From RGIG1902 sp034926865 (lineage in GTDB: Bacteria; Bacillota; Clostridia; Oscillospirales; Butyricicoccaceae), in assembly GCA_034926865.1 (NCBI GenBank), contig JAYFQP010000023.1, forward strand, positions 1 through 56,263: 56,263 nt of DNA, written 5' to 3'. Made by a program: the position numbers and the translations under genes. The notes under the pieces were generated by a model. The model had not been told where the DNA came from. It saw only the letters and a program-made list of their open reading frames with translations, and made no database searches. This document shows, in pieces, positions 16,865-25,669 of the stretch; the first letter of the stretch is position 1; each line of letters starts with the position of its first letter.

Positions 16865-17295
16865 TTCTTTTCTTCCTCCGTCAATGTATTTTCAACAGCT
16901 TTTTCTGTATCCTCAATACTTGTTATCTCAGCAAGGGTATAGTATCCGCCATCTACCAAAAGGTATGGCACCCCTGAACTGTATCTTACCTCCTTGACCT
17001 CGCCCGAAGCAGAAACGTTGCGCCCGAGTTCATCTGTACCTGCCGCGCTCACTTTACGTCCCAGCATAGTCACAGCCAAACTGGAGGTCGCTGCCTTTGT
17101 AAGCTCTGTCATTTGAGAAAGCGTGGTAAACTGCGCAAGCTGGGAGACAAACTGTGTGTTATCTACAGAATCATACATACTCTGATTTTGAAGCTGAGCT
17201 GCTATAAGCTTAAAAAAATCGTTAATAGTAATATCTGAGCTTGATTTCATCTGGCTGGAATTCGCACTCGAAGAATTTAACGCTTGTATCTCCAT
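16861..17295 (-). CDS. flgD: Flagellar hook capping protein FlgD
   Basis: 144 aa, exported scaffold for hook assembly. The diagnostic segment FFKLIAAQLQNQSMYDSVDNTQFVSQLAQFTTLSQMTELTKA lies at residues 27-68. The following region with MLGRKVSAAGTD and VRYSSGVPYLLVDGGYYTLAEITSIED is a short version of the FlgD beta domain. It is located between fliK and flgE, with ATGA coupling to flgE. Confidence 0.93.
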   Translation of the reverse strand: MEIQALNSSSANSSQMKSSSDITINDFFKLIAAQLQNQSMYDSVDNTQFVSQLAQFTTLSQMTELTKAATSSLAVTMLGRKVSAAGTDELGRNVSASGEVKEVRYSSGVPYLLVDGGYYTLAEITSIEDTEKAVENTLTEEEKK

Positions 17296-17304
17296 ACTGC
17301 CCCC

Positions 17305-18693
17305 CTATACTCTATAATTTATAATGCCGCTTTTGTATCCTATCACCCTTGCGGCAGTTTCTGAGAGAGCCTTACCTTCTGTTCTGACGCTTCGAGTGTC
17401 AGCTTCCTCATATTGCGGAGCCGCTCTTTGTGACGAAGAATTACCTTGTTTTGAGCTTTCTCCACCCTGAGCCTGGGTTTCAAGATTAAGCAGCCCAACC
17501 TTGCATCCGCCCTCTTCCAAAGAGCTTCTTAGCTCATCCAGCCTGGAGCCAATGAGATCATTTGTCGAATGCTCGCTGCTTCTGATGCTTACGGCCAATG
17601 TGTCCCCATTTAATGCAAGGCGAACAGTAACTTCTCCAAGGCCTTCAGGCTTAAGTTTAACGGTAAAGCGATCTCTTCCCTTTGAAAGATTCTCGTTTAT
17701 AGCTTGCGTAAGCTGCATTTCAGGGCGCGCTTCTATTATCTCTTTCCTTACATTTCCCTGATCCTGATAGCTGACAACCGTCTTTTCCGGAGCAGCACTC
17801 AAACTGTGCTCGATCGGGATATTGTTTCCTTCTTTTTCTTTAGGGGTATCATATAGCTTTTTAATATTTTCCTGAGGCTTTAGATCTTTCTTGTTTTCGA
17901 TATCAATTGGCTCAGCCTCAGCCTCAACCTTTGCCTTAAGATCATTCTTGATATCCGAAGCAGAATCCAAGCTATCCGATTTAGGCGTTGATGATAAGGG
18001 TGATGACTTACTATAATAAACTTCAGTATCGCTGCTTTTGATAGTAGTGCTGTAAACGGCTTCCCCGGTATCCGTATTATTATGAAGCTTTGCTGCTACC
18101 TTGCTTTCAGTATCGTTTTGCCTAATGCCAGAAGCACGGCTGTTCACAAAAGGCTTTTCTTCCGCGCCCAGTACTGCAATGGTTTCTGTATCACCCTGAA
18201 TCTCGGGAGCTGAGAAAGAAGGTGTTCCGTTTTCAAAATCCGGCGCACTGGCTGAATCTTCTCCCATAGCTGAATTTGCTTTATTTCCCCAAACCTCCGA
18301 TACAGCAGGAGCTTCTTGAGCAATAACCCCTGATGCAGCAGCTATTTGCGACGGGATGACTGCCTCCAAGCTTTTTATATCAGCCGTTGAGTTTTCCTGG
18401 TCATTCAACAATCGTATTTTTGGAATGACAGCATCAGTTATCTGAGGGCAAATACAATAAATATACTCAGTTTTCTGATCAGGTTCTTCTTTTTCTTCTG
18501 TGCTGCCCTCGCCGGTGTCCATAGAAGATTTTGACTTGCTTTTTGTATCGCCTTTGCCTTTCATCTGTTCAAGCAACCCCGCAAACTCTCCTTCAGGCAA
18601 AACGCAGGCATCTTCAGAACCCTTTGACGTTCCACGGCCGACCTGAGCTGCCTGTGTTGGAATCAGCGGCAATCCTATTGCAATTTCCGGCAT
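17305..18693 (-). CDS. fliK: Flagellar hook-length control protein FliK
   Basis: 462 aa exported molecular ruler that switches export specificity by contacting FlhB. The N-terminal and central parts are low-complexity, Ser/Glu/Lys-rich and disordered; the globular C-terminal FliK domain (about residues 325-410) contains RFTVKLKPEGLGEVTVRLALNGDTLAVSIRSS. An ATG at 18693 is chosen because AAGGGGG ends 7 nt before it; a GTG at 18711 would place that site inside the coding region. Confidence 0.88.
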   Translation of the reverse strand: MPEIAIGLPLIPTQAAQVGRGTSKGSEDACVLPEGEFAGLLEQMKGKGDTKSKSKSSMDTGEGSTEEKEEPDQKTEYIYCICPQITDAVIPKIRLLNDQENSTADIKSLEAVIPSQIAAASGVIAQEAPAVSEVWGNKANSAMGEDSASAPDFENGTPSFSAPEIQGDTETIAVLGAEEKPFVNSRASGIRQNDTESKVAAKLHNNTDTGEAVYSTTIKSSDTEVYYSKSSPLSSTPKSDSLDSASDIKNDLKAKVEAEAEPIDIENKKDLKPQENIKKLYDTPKEKEGNNIPIEHSLSAAPEKTVVSYQDQGNVRKEIIEARPEMQLTQAINENLSKGRDRFTVKLKPEGLGEVTVRLALNGDTLAVSIRSSEHSTNDLIGSRLDELRSSLEEGGCKVGLLNLETQAQGGESSKQGNSSSQRAAPQYEEADTRSVRTEGKALSETAARVIGYKSGIINYRV

Positions 18694-18748
18694 TTGAAAA
18701 CCCCCTTCCACATCAATGGATGATAAATATGCTTCTAATTAATAGGTT

Positions 18749-19198
18749 TTATGTTCCCTCGCTCCGCGCGGCCTCTCCGGCTACATATTCCTCAATCAGC
18801 ATTTCCTCGCTTTTTCTCATTTCCTCGCTGTAGCTTGCGTAAGAACTGTCTCTAAGCTTTTCAACCGTCAGCTTGTCCTGAGTAATGCTGACAAGCTTTT
18901 CAACCTGTTTTTCTATTTTCTTCTGGCGATCGGCAAGCTCGTGCTCGTATTCTTTTATCAGTCTCTTTTGCGCTTCGATAATCAGCATAGCTAACGCCGC
19001 CTTTTTCGCCTGCACTCCCTTTGCGCAAAGCTGTTGATATTCTTCTATCGAGTCCGCAAGTTTTTTTCTCATCTGTTTCATCGCAAGCTCTACCTTGTTA
19101 TACTCGCTCTTCATGATATTTAGGGTTTCAGTTTCTCTATCCTGTAAGAAGGTGTCATAATCAAGTATCCTTTGCAGCGAAAACTCGAACTTTTTCAT
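18749..19198 (-). CDS. fliJ: Flagellar export protein FliJ
   Basis: 149 aa, predicted to be one long antiparallel coiled coil rich in Lys, Glu and Gln, starting MKKFEFSLQRILDYDTFLQDRETETLNIMKSEYNKVE, the usual FliJ N-terminus. FliJ forms the stalk of the FliI ATPase ring and recycles chaperones. It is located 38 bases after fliI, the invariant neighbour. Confidence 0.92.
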   Translation of the reverse strand: MKKFEFSLQRILDYDTFLQDRETETLNIMKSEYNKVELAMKQMRKKLADSIEEYQQLCAKGVQAKKAALAMLIIEAQKRLIKEYEHELADRQKKIEKQVEKLVSITQDKLTVEKLRDSSYASYSEEMRKSEEMLIEEYVAGEAARSEGT

Positions 19199-19236
19199 GT
19201 TATATCTCCAGACTCAGGCTCTGCTTACCCCTCATA

Positions 19237-20547
19237 TCATCTTGCAAGCTCCTTGAGCATTGAAAGCGTTTCCTGGAAACTGAAGCTTTCATCTACGCCC
19301 TGCCTCAAAAATGTATTTATCCTGTCAATATTGGCTATGGCGTCATCGATCTTTTCGCTTGTTCCTGCCTTATATGCTCCTATGTTTATTAGGTCAAAAT
19401 TTTCGTAATAAGCCGAAAGCCTTGCCCTGACTTCCGCCGCAGCCTTTAAATGCTCCGGCGAGACTATCTCGCTCATTATTCGGCTTATACTTGCCAGAAC
19501 ATCGATAGCCGGATAGTGATTTCTCATCGCAACTTTTCTTGAAAGGACTATGTGGCCGTCTATGATACCCCTTACGGTATCCGAAATAGGTTCATTCACA
19601 TCATCGCCCTCGGACAAAACTGTGTATATGCCCGTAATAGACCCTGTTTCAAAATTGCCCGTTCTTTCCAAAAGTTTCGGAAGAATTGCATAAAGCGATG
19701 GCGTATATCCTCTGGCAACAGGAGGTTCGCCTGTCGCAAGCCCTATTTCACGCTGCGCCATGGCAAATCTCGTAAGGGAATCCATCATCAAAAGTACATT
19801 CATGCCTCTGTCTTTAAAATACTCTGCGATAGTGGTTGCCGTCATGGCACATTTAAGGCGCATCATGGCATGCTGATCTGAAGTCGCCACGACGAGCACG
19901 CTCCTTCTCATGCCTTCTTCCTTTAGATCCTTTTCGATAAAATCGCGGACCTCTCTGCCTCGCTCTCCTACAAGCGCTATTACGTTGACATCAGCCTCGA
20001 CATTTCTGGAGATCATTCCCAAAAGGGTGCTCTTTCCCACGCCGCTTCCCGAGAATATTCCCATTCTCTGGCCCTTGCCGCATGTAAGCAGGGAATCGAT
20101 GGCCTTTACCCCCATATTTATTCTTTCGCTTATTCTCTCCCTGTCAAAAGGATTGGTTGGAGGGCTGCTTACAGGATAATAGCGAGTGCAGTGTATCGGT
20201 TTCCCTCCGTCTATCGGTCTTCCAAAACCGTCCAGGACCCTGCCGATGATCTCATCCCCTACGGGTATTTTCAAAACGCTACCAGTAGGCTCGACAATGC
20301 TTCCCTTTACGATGCCTGTCATATCCTCGTAGGGCATCAAAAGCATCCTGTTTTCCCTGAATCCCACCACCTCAGCGTGGATATACGAATCTCTGTTTTT
20401 GGTATAGATTCGGCAAACGGTACCTATATCTACGTTCGTGCCTGTGCTTTCTATCACCATTCCGATGATTTTTTCTATTTTACCGCTACAGATCACCGTA
20501 TCGGCCATGTCTACCTTATTCTTGTAGTCTTCGAAATCAAGCTTCAT
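19237..20547 (-). CDS. fliI: Flagellum-specific export ATPase FliI
   Basis: 436 aa from the ATG at 20547. F1-beta-like ATPase with Walker A GSGVGKST, preceded by RMGIF; Walker B region VLLMMDSLTRFAMAQREIGLATGEPPVARGYTPS; and C-terminal ISRIMSEIVSPEHLKAAAEVRARLSAYYENFDLINIGAYKAGT. It energises substrate delivery to the export gate. A TTG at 20583 would add 12 residues but has no ribosome site; the ATG start overlaps fliH by 11 bases. Confidence 0.95.
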   Translation of the reverse strand: MKLDFEDYKNKVDMADTVICSGKIEKIIGMVIESTGTNVDIGTVCRIYTKNRDSYIHAEVVGFRENRMLLMPYEDMTGIVKGSIVEPTGSVLKIPVGDEIIGRVLDGFGRPIDGGKPIHCTRYYPVSSPPTNPFDRERISERINMGVKAIDSLLTCGKGQRMGIFSGSGVGKSTLLGMISRNVEADVNVIALVGERGREVRDFIEKDLKEEGMRRSVLVVATSDQHAMMRLKCAMTATTIAEYFKDRGMNVLLMMDSLTRFAMAQREIGLATGEPPVARGYTPSLYAILPKLLERTGNFETGSITGIYTVLSEGDDVNEPISDTVRGIIDGHIVLSRKVAMRNHYPAIDVLASISRIMSEIVSPEHLKAAAEVRARLSAYYENFDLINIGAYKAGTSEKIDDAIANIDRINTFLRQGVDESFSFQETLSMLKELAR

Positions 20548-21247
20548 TTGCCACAAGCTCCGTTCCGAACAGCGTTTTTTCAAGCTGTTTCATCTGCGTG
20601 GCCACTCCGGCATCAACCAGCATGCTCTCAGTTTCGACCAAGCAGGTTCCACGCGGAGCCCCTTTCTGAACACAAACTTCAATTTGCCCAGTATTCTTTA
20701 CCATTCTCAACAGATATTCAGAGTTCATGGTGGCAAACTCAGCCTCATAGTCTGAAACTGTGAGCTTTATCCACTTCTGCTCTCTCAGCCCCCTGGTAGC
20801 TTTGGCAAACAAACTGACAAAAGCTCCGTTGTCTGTATCCAGCTCTTTTTCTATGATCTTTTCAGCCATTTTAAGAGAGAGCCTGATGATTTCGTCTTTA
20901 TTTCCCTCAAATAGGCTCTCTTTTTGCCTGTCAAGCTCAAAAAGCAGCTGCTTTACAGCTTCAATTGACTGCCCAAGATCATCTGATGCCTTGATGCGGC
21001 CCGCCTCGTATCCTTTGCGGTAACCTTCTTCTTCAGCCATGCGGCGTATGTCTTCAGATTGTCTCTGTGCCTTCTCAATCATGCTTTCACACTGACGGTT
21101 TATCTCTTCAAGCACGGCGGACTCATCAATCTGTGTAACCTGTGGCTGCTCTGTTTGCTCATCTTTTTTCAGAGGCACAACCTTGACACAGGGCATCATA
21201 AACGGCTGTCCCACCGATATGAAACTTGATTTGACAAGCTTAGACAA
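20537..21247 (-). CDS. fliH: Flagellar export ATPase regulator FliH
   Basis: 236 aa. A charged N-terminal coiled coil (about residues 35-105: SAVLEEINRQCESMIEKAQRQSEDIRRMAEEEGYRKGYEAGRIKA) is followed by the FliH/V-ATPase E-subunit-like C-terminal domain (IIRLSLKMAEKIIEKELDTDNGAFVSLFAKAT). The motif EEGYRKGYEAGR is typical. It tethers FliI to the C ring, and overlaps fliG by 8 bases and fliI by 11 bases. Confidence 0.93.
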   Translation of the reverse strand: MSKLVKSSFISVGQPFMMPCVKVVPLKKDEQTEQPQVTQIDESAVLEEINRQCESMIEKAQRQSEDIRRMAEEEGYRKGYEAGRIKASDDLGQSIEAVKQLLFELDRQKESLFEGNKDEIIRLSLKMAEKIIEKELDTDNGAFVSLFAKATRGLREQKWIKLTVSDYEAEFATMNSEYLLRMVKNTGQIEVCVQKGAPRGTCLVETESMLVDAGVATQMKQLEKTLFGTELVANEA

Positions 21248-22259
21248 TTATTTCATCCCCCCGCCCGCGAGCTATTACGATCTCTCCTGCTTCCTCGAGG
21301 CTTCTTACAATCGCCAGCAGCTTTTGCTGTGCTTCCTCAACATCGGAAATTCTTACGCCGTGGAGATAAGCAGATTCTTCAGCCATAGTCTCGCGCATTC
21401 TCTGCGACATGTTCCTGTTGAATACGTCAGCCACCTCTTTGCCGGAGCCTTTAAGCGCAATAAGCAAGTCGTTTGTACTGACCTCCTGCAAAAAACGCTG
21501 TATATGCCTTGGATCAAGGGTAGCGATATCCTCAAATACAAACATCTTGTTGCGTATTTCCTCGGCCAGCTTAGGATCTTTTTTGCCGAGCTCTTCCATA
21601 ATGTACTTCTCTGTACCTCTGTCTATGGTGTTGAGCACCTCAGCCATATACTTGACACCTCCGATTTCATCGGTGCCAAGAGCCTCGCCCATGGAGAGCT
21701 TATGCTCAACCATTCTCTCGATATCTTTTATAACCTCGGGAGATGTGCTGTCCATCGTAGATATACGCTCCACGACATCTATCTGCACTTCCCTTGAAAG
21801 CTCTCCAAGAATTACAGATGCCTGCTCCGCTGTACAATATGAAAGGATCAGCGCTATCGTCTGCGGATGCTCATTTTGAATAAGGCTAAGCAGATGCCTT
21901 GGATCGACTTGATATAAGAACTCAAATGCCTTTGTCTGTAAAGACTTTGTGACTCTTTCAATCACTCCCGCGGCCCCTGCGCTTCCTATCGCTTTCTCAA
22001 GAACAGCTCTGGCATAATCTATTCCGCCCTCCGTAATAAACTTCTGAGCCAGGCACAAGTTATAAAACTCATCCATTGTTGACTCAACAGATTCGGCAGA
22101 CAGGTTGCCCAAGGTCGCTATCTCAATGGTAAGACGCTCGATTTCTTCCTGCCTTAGGAACTTATATACCCGTGATGCACTATCTACTCCCAAAGCCAAA
22201 ACCACTGTTGCGGCCTTTCTCATAGCCTCGGATCTTGCCTTGGCACTCAAGCTGTTCAT
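21240..22259 (-). CDS. fliG: Flagellar motor switch protein FliG
   Basis: 339 aa rotor protein that contacts MotA. Features: middle-domain EHPQTIALILSYC (about residues 130-142), VDVVERISTMDSTSPEVIKDIERMVEHKLS, and the C-terminal torque helix with alternating charges (MFVFEDIATLDPRHIQRFLQEVSTNDLLIALKGSGKEVADVFNRNMSQRMRETMAEE). It overlaps fliF by 4 bases. MotA and MotB, its functional partners, are at 28920-30531. Confidence 0.96.
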   Translation of the reverse strand: MNSLSAKARSEAMRKAATVVLALGVDSASRVYKFLRQEEIERLTIEIATLGNLSAESVESTMDEFYNLCLAQKFITEGGIDYARAVLEKAIGSAGAAGVIERVTKSLQTKAFEFLYQVDPRHLLSLIQNEHPQTIALILSYCTAEQASVILGELSREVQIDVVERISTMDSTSPEVIKDIERMVEHKLSMGEALGTDEIGGVKYMAEVLNTIDRGTEKYIMEELGKKDPKLAEEIRNKMFVFEDIATLDPRHIQRFLQEVSTNDLLIALKGSGKEVADVFNRNMSQRMRETMAEESAYLHGVRISDVEEAQQKLLAIVRSLEEAGEIVIARGRGDEIIV

Positions 22260-23869
22260 CTAGCGTCACCTTCCTTCATCCATACTCTCAGAAGCTGAGC
22301 TACTATTTCGGGATTCCCCTCAGAGAACTCTTTTATCTGCTTTTTGAGAACCTGTTCTCTTGTTTCATTCAGAACTATTCCGCCTGGAAGCTCTTCTTTA
22401 TTCTGTGGTTCATCCGACTTCTTGATCATCTCTATTTTGCTTATATCCGTATCCCAATGATCTTTCTTCTTCTTCTTTTTACGCGCCATGGCAATGATGG
22501 CTACGATCAGCAATATAGCAACCCCTCCGAGTGCAGCTACCGCATACCATTTTTTATCGCCAAGCAAGTCTATCAGATTAAATAGGCTCTGACTGCCATT
22601 TGCATTTTCAGGTGTATTTTTCTCTCCCTTAAGGAACTCTGCATTGGTCACGGCAACGTTATCCGGGGATATTCCCGTGCCAAAGGCAATAATCTCCTTG
22701 TATTGCTCTTTAGCTTCATCTGAAAGAGTGTGGTTATTTATTACAACCGCAACCGTCATACCCTCTATTCTCCCGCCGCTGTCCATTATCGTCTGGACCA
22801 TACGGTTCACAAGAAAATCTGTTGTGCCGCTGGAGCTGGCGGTTTTGTCCGAACCGACGGAACCGTCGGACTCCTGATAGGTAGGCACGCCCGTATTAGT
22901 TTCTGTTCCGGTAACCCCTCCGGCTACCTTGCCTCCGTTTGCGCTTGTATTGTTATACTCATAATGTGATGGGATCCCGTTTTCTCCCACTACAGGGGTA
23001 TATGTAGTTTCTTCAACAGACTTCTGGCTGAAATCAACCACAACATTTGCAAGCACACTTAGGCCTCCCTTGCCAAGAACAGGCTCAAGCAGACTGGTTA
23101 TCTTCTCTTCATATACCTTATTAATGCTGTTTATCATTTCCATTCTTAAAAGCGTACCGCCGGCTCCGTCTTCTTCTTCGGTATCGTTCAAAACAACGCC
23201 GTCACCATCAATTACCGCTACGTTCTCAGCGCTTAGCCCAGATACGCTTTTTGCCACCAAAGCCACTATGCCCTGAATCTGCTTTTTCGAAAGCTGATTC
23301 ATTCCGCTCAGCTCCAAAACCACCGAGGCAGAGGATTCGGACTTATCACTTTTCAAAACAAACGAACTGTCATCAGCCACGTTAAGTGTGACGATGGCAT
23401 TTTTCACGCCGTTAAGGGTTTTGATCGAATCTTGAAGGCGATCCTGAAGCTGAAAAATCAAATACTGCCTTTTTTCGTAATCAGTGGTCATCAGCTCTGA
23501 GCCGCTTGAAAAAATGTCATAAGAAAGCGCGCTTTTGGGGTAGCCTTGAGAAGCAAGCTTCATTTTAAGCCGTGCCTCGTCCTTCTCCAGAACATAAACC
23601 GACCCATCATCCTCAACCTTATACTCAGCTCCAAGTTCGTCGAGAGCCGCAATAACATCTGCCCCTTCTGACGAAGACATCCCTCTGTAAAGGATAGTGT
23701 AGCTTTTCTTGTTGAGCAGCACCGTTAAAACAATAGCGCCGACGACAATAATAACGAGCGCCGAAATAACAATCTTACGCTTTCTAGCACTCATATTTTT
23801 GAAATATTCAGTTATTTTACCAACAATGCCGGAAACAGTCAGATCCATTGAAGTTTTGCCTTTCACCAT
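22256..23869 (-). CDS. fliF: Flagellar MS-ring protein FliF
   Basis: 537 aa. Transmembrane helices at about residues 31-50 and 442-462 enclose the periplasmic ring-building domains, with the YscJ-like motif YTILYRGMSSSEGADVIAALDELGAEYKVEDDGSVYVLEKDEARLKMKLASQGYPKS. The C-terminal tail (REQVLKKQIKEFSEGNPEIVAQLLRVWMKE) is the FliG-binding helix. An ATG seven codons downstream is an alternative start. Confidence 0.95.
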   Translation of the reverse strand: MVKGKTSMDLTVSGIVGKITEYFKNMSARKRKIVISALVIIVVGAIVLTVLLNKKSYTILYRGMSSSEGADVIAALDELGAEYKVEDDGSVYVLEKDEARLKMKLASQGYPKSALSYDIFSSGSELMTTDYEKRQYLIFQLQDRLQDSIKTLNGVKNAIVTLNVADDSSFVLKSDKSESSASVVLELSGMNQLSKKQIQGIVALVAKSVSGLSAENVAVIDGDGVVLNDTEEEDGAGGTLLRMEMINSINKVYEEKITSLLEPVLGKGGLSVLANVVVDFSQKSVEETTYTPVVGENGIPSHYEYNNTSANGGKVAGGVTGTETNTGVPTYQESDGSVGSDKTASSSGTTDFLVNRMVQTIMDSGGRIEGMTVAVVINNHTLSDEAKEQYKEIIAFGTGISPDNVAVTNAEFLKGEKNTPENANGSQSLFNLIDLLGDKKWYAVAALGGVAILLIVAIIAMARKKKKKKDHWDTDISKIEMIKKSDEPQNKEELPGGIVLNETREQVLKKQIKEFSEGNPEIVAQLLRVWMKEGDAR

Positions 23870-23901
23870 TTATTATGCCTGCATATGCAGAACACCGAAT
23901 G

Positions 23902-24198
23902 CTACAGCGTAATCCTCATTATCTCATTGTAAGCCTCCAGCGCCCGGTTTCGAACCGAAACAAGCGACTGAACGGCAAGCTCTGCCTTGACAGCATCGAT
24001 AACCACATTATGTAGATTATCGGTATTTCCCATGGCAAGCTCGGCTATACTGCTCTGCACTGCCGTATCTGTTTCATTTACGGCATTTATGGCGTCTCCA
24101 AGAAACTGTTGAAACGGCAATTCTGATACATTCTCCGTTTCATATGATTTGTTGATATTCTCCAGCATTTGAGCTGTATTTACAGGCGATACAGTCAT
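23902..24198 (-). CDS. fliE: Flagellar hook-basal body protein FliE
   Basis: 98 aa adaptor between MS ring and rod. The C-terminal NLHNVVIDAVKAELAVQSLVSVRNRALEAYNEIMRITL is the diagnostic FliE segment. Position between flgC and fliF is canonical. Confidence 0.94.
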   Translation of the reverse strand: MTVSPVNTAQMLENINKSYETENVSELPFQQFLGDAINAVNETDTAVQSSIAELAMGNTDNLHNVVIDAVKAELAVQSLVSVRNRALEAYNEIMRITL

Positions 24199-24233
24199 TC
24201 TACGTTACCTCCACACTCATGCAAAAATGCAAG

Positions 24234-24653
24234 TTATTTCCCGATATTAAGAGCAGCCGTCGCCAATTCTTTCATAGCATTAAATGCCGTGACATTTGCC
24301 TCATAAGCTCTTGAAGCCGAGATCATATCAACCATTTCGTCAAGAGTATTGATATTTGGAAGACGTACATATCCGTTTTCATCTGCATCAGGATTGTCAG
24401 GATCATACTCAAGCTTGAAATCATCTCCATCCTCAGCAACCTGAGTTACCTCTACCCCGGCAAGCTCTTTACCAAGCACGCTGTCAAACGCCCCTGTTCT
24501 TTCAGAAAAAACAGACAGTTTTCTGCGATACGGTTCTCCGTCTTCGGTCCGTGTAGTTCCGGTATTGGCCATATTCTGTGCTATTATATTCATCCTGAAT
24601 TTCTGCGCAGTAAGTGCGGATCCGCTTATGTCAAGCGCGCTTAAAAAAGACAT
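24234..24653 (-). CDS. flgC: Flagellar basal-body rod protein FlgC
   Basis: 139 aa proximal rod protein. It shows FLSALDISGSALTAQKFRMNIIAQNMANTGTTRTEDGEPYRRKL and the C-terminal NTLDEMVDMISASRAYEANVTAFNAMKELATAALNIGK, both family signatures. It lies 34 bases after flgB. Confidence 0.95.
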   Translation of the reverse strand: MSFLSALDISGSALTAQKFRMNIIAQNMANTGTTRTEDGEPYRRKLSVFSERTGAFDSVLGKELAGVEVTQVAEDGDDFKLEYDPDNPDADENGYVRLPNINTLDEMVDMISASRAYEANVTAFNAMKELATAALNIGK

Positions 24654-24687
24654 TCTTTTGCTCCTTTTCCACTATAAAACAGGCAAA

Positions 24688-25071
24688 TTATCCTTTGCCC
24701 TCAGTTATAACATACTTAATTCTGTTAATGTGCGCTGAAAGGGCCGCTGTTGTGTACATATATTGCAGCTGCTGTTTTGCAAGCGATACATTTTCAGCTT
24801 CCAGATTAACATTGTTGCCATCTTCCTTGGCTGATGTCCCTTTATTTTCAGTAAGCCTAGGTTCCAGGTCGGATATTTCTGACACCAGCTTCCCTTTTGA
24901 GCCTGCCCCTGAGGTAATTGCTGACTTAAGCATACTTTCAAACTCTACGCTCTTGCTTTTATATCCCGGAGTTTCGCTGTTGGCAATATTATTCAAGGTT
25001 ACACTTTGTCTGTACCACACCGCGTCGAGACTCTTTTGAAGCAGTGCAATGCTTATATCTCCGTTCATCAT
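24688..25071 (-). CDS. flgB: Flagellar basal-body rod protein FlgB
   Basis: 127 aa proximal rod protein and first gene of the large early flagellar operon. LLQKSLDAVWYRQSVTLNNIANSETPGYKSKSVEFE is the FlgB N-terminal signature; the C-terminus VSLAKQQLQYMYTTAALSAHINRIKYVITEGKG is typical. Two adjacent ATGs (25071, 25068) are possible. The only GGAGG (around 25087) lies 14 nt upstream, an unusually long spacer that may reduce translation. Upstream lies the c-di-GMP riboswitch. Confidence 0.94.
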   Translation of the reverse strand: MMNGDISIALLQKSLDAVWYRQSVTLNNIANSETPGYKSKSVEFESMLKSAITSGAGSKGKLVSEISDLEPRLTENKGTSAKEDGNNVNLEAENVSLAKQQLQYMYTTAALSAHINRIKYVITEGKG

Positions 25072-25184
25072 AACGTAATGCCTATCCTCCTTTCAGCTTC
25101 AACTTTAATGCAATTATAACAACTAATTACTTACCATAATTATACAGTTTGTATATTTTTACCACGAAAAGTGTACAAAAAAAA

Positions 25185-25262
25185 TCCCCCTTCGATAGCT
25201 GGCTGCCTTTTCAGGCCCTTTAGCTTTGCGTCGCCGCCTTTCGACGGTTTTGCCATTTCGGT
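25185..25262 (-). promoter_or_regulatory. Class I cyclic-di-GMP riboswitch (GEMM-I) in the flgB leader
   Basis: The minus strand contains, in order, ATGGCAAAACC (25256-25246), a GAAA tetraloop hairpin (CCGTCGAAAGGCGG), the strictly conserved GACGCAAAGC (25232-25223), GGGCC (25218-25214), and AGCCAGCTAT (25204-25195), which pairs back (ATGGC with GCTAT) to close P1. This order and these core sequences match the class I c-di-GMP aptamer. It is followed by a run of eight U (25184-25177). I see no separate strong terminator stem; GGATCTC upstream of P1 can pair with GGGGATTT including the first U residues, so ligand-stabilised termination (an OFF switch, as known before flgB of Clostridioides difficile) is plausible but inferred. 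Confidence 0.9.
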
Positions 25263-25307
25263 TTGAGATCCGGGTGCAAATTAAAATATATTGACTTATA
25301 ATAACTT

Positions 25308-25328
25308 ATCACTATGACTTATAGTGAT
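25308..25328. repeat. Perfect inverted repeat in flgB 5' UTR
   Basis: ATCACTAT-GACTT-ATAGTGAT, an 8-bp perfect repeat with a 5-nt loop, starts about 8 nt after the predicted transcription start of the flgB operon. It could be an operator for a dimeric repressor or a 5' stabilising hairpin of the mRNA. Confidence 0.6.
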
Positions 25329-25342
25329 TTGTTCATGCTCAA

Positions 25343-25371
25343 ATGCTAACACATATGCTTCTATTTGTCAA
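25343..25371 (-). promoter_or_regulatory. Sigma-A promoter of the flgB (early flagellar) operon
   Basis: Minus strand: TTGACA (25371-25366), 17-nt spacer, TAGCAT (25348-25343) with an extended -10 TGT directly before it. The -35 is perfect and spacing ideal. Transcription would start near 25336 and run through the inverted repeat and the riboswitch before flgB, a leader of about 265 nt. Confidence 0.75.
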
Positions 25372-25538
25372 TAAATTTTAATCTTTTTTTTGTCGAATTA
25401 TATAAAATTTTAGCTGATTTTGTCGAAATATTTTGATATTCGTTTTTTATTATGATATTAATGTTTGTAGGATATTTTATGTGAGTTAATAAGATTTATT
25501 ATATAAAATGATTATTTAAATTGTTTTTCGACATAAGC

Positions 25539-25566
25539 TAAACAATTTCTCGCCAGAATCCGATAT
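25539..25566 (+). promoter_or_regulatory. Sigma-28 promoter of fliD
   Basis: TAAA (25539-25542), 16-nt spacer, TCCGATAT (25559-25566), close to the consensus GCCGATAT. It is the best sigma-28 match in the window and lies about 105 nt before the fliD start. A weaker TAAA-N15-GTCGAAAT lies at 25403-25429. The remainder of the divergent region (25372-25669) is AT-rich and shows nothing else clear. Confidence 0.75.
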
Positions 25567-25669
25567 ATGATTTGAAGCTATTATGATGACGAATATCACC
25601 ATTTTTGCATGTTCATTATGTAGCTGCCCAGACGCTGCGGCGTATTAATTGCAAAGGACGGTTAGTATT

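Noticed and set aside
25403..25429. Second sigma-28-like site before fliD
   Set aside because: Weaker -10 (GTCGAAAT) and far from the gene; AT-rich sequence produces TAAA by chance. Mentioned only under the better site.
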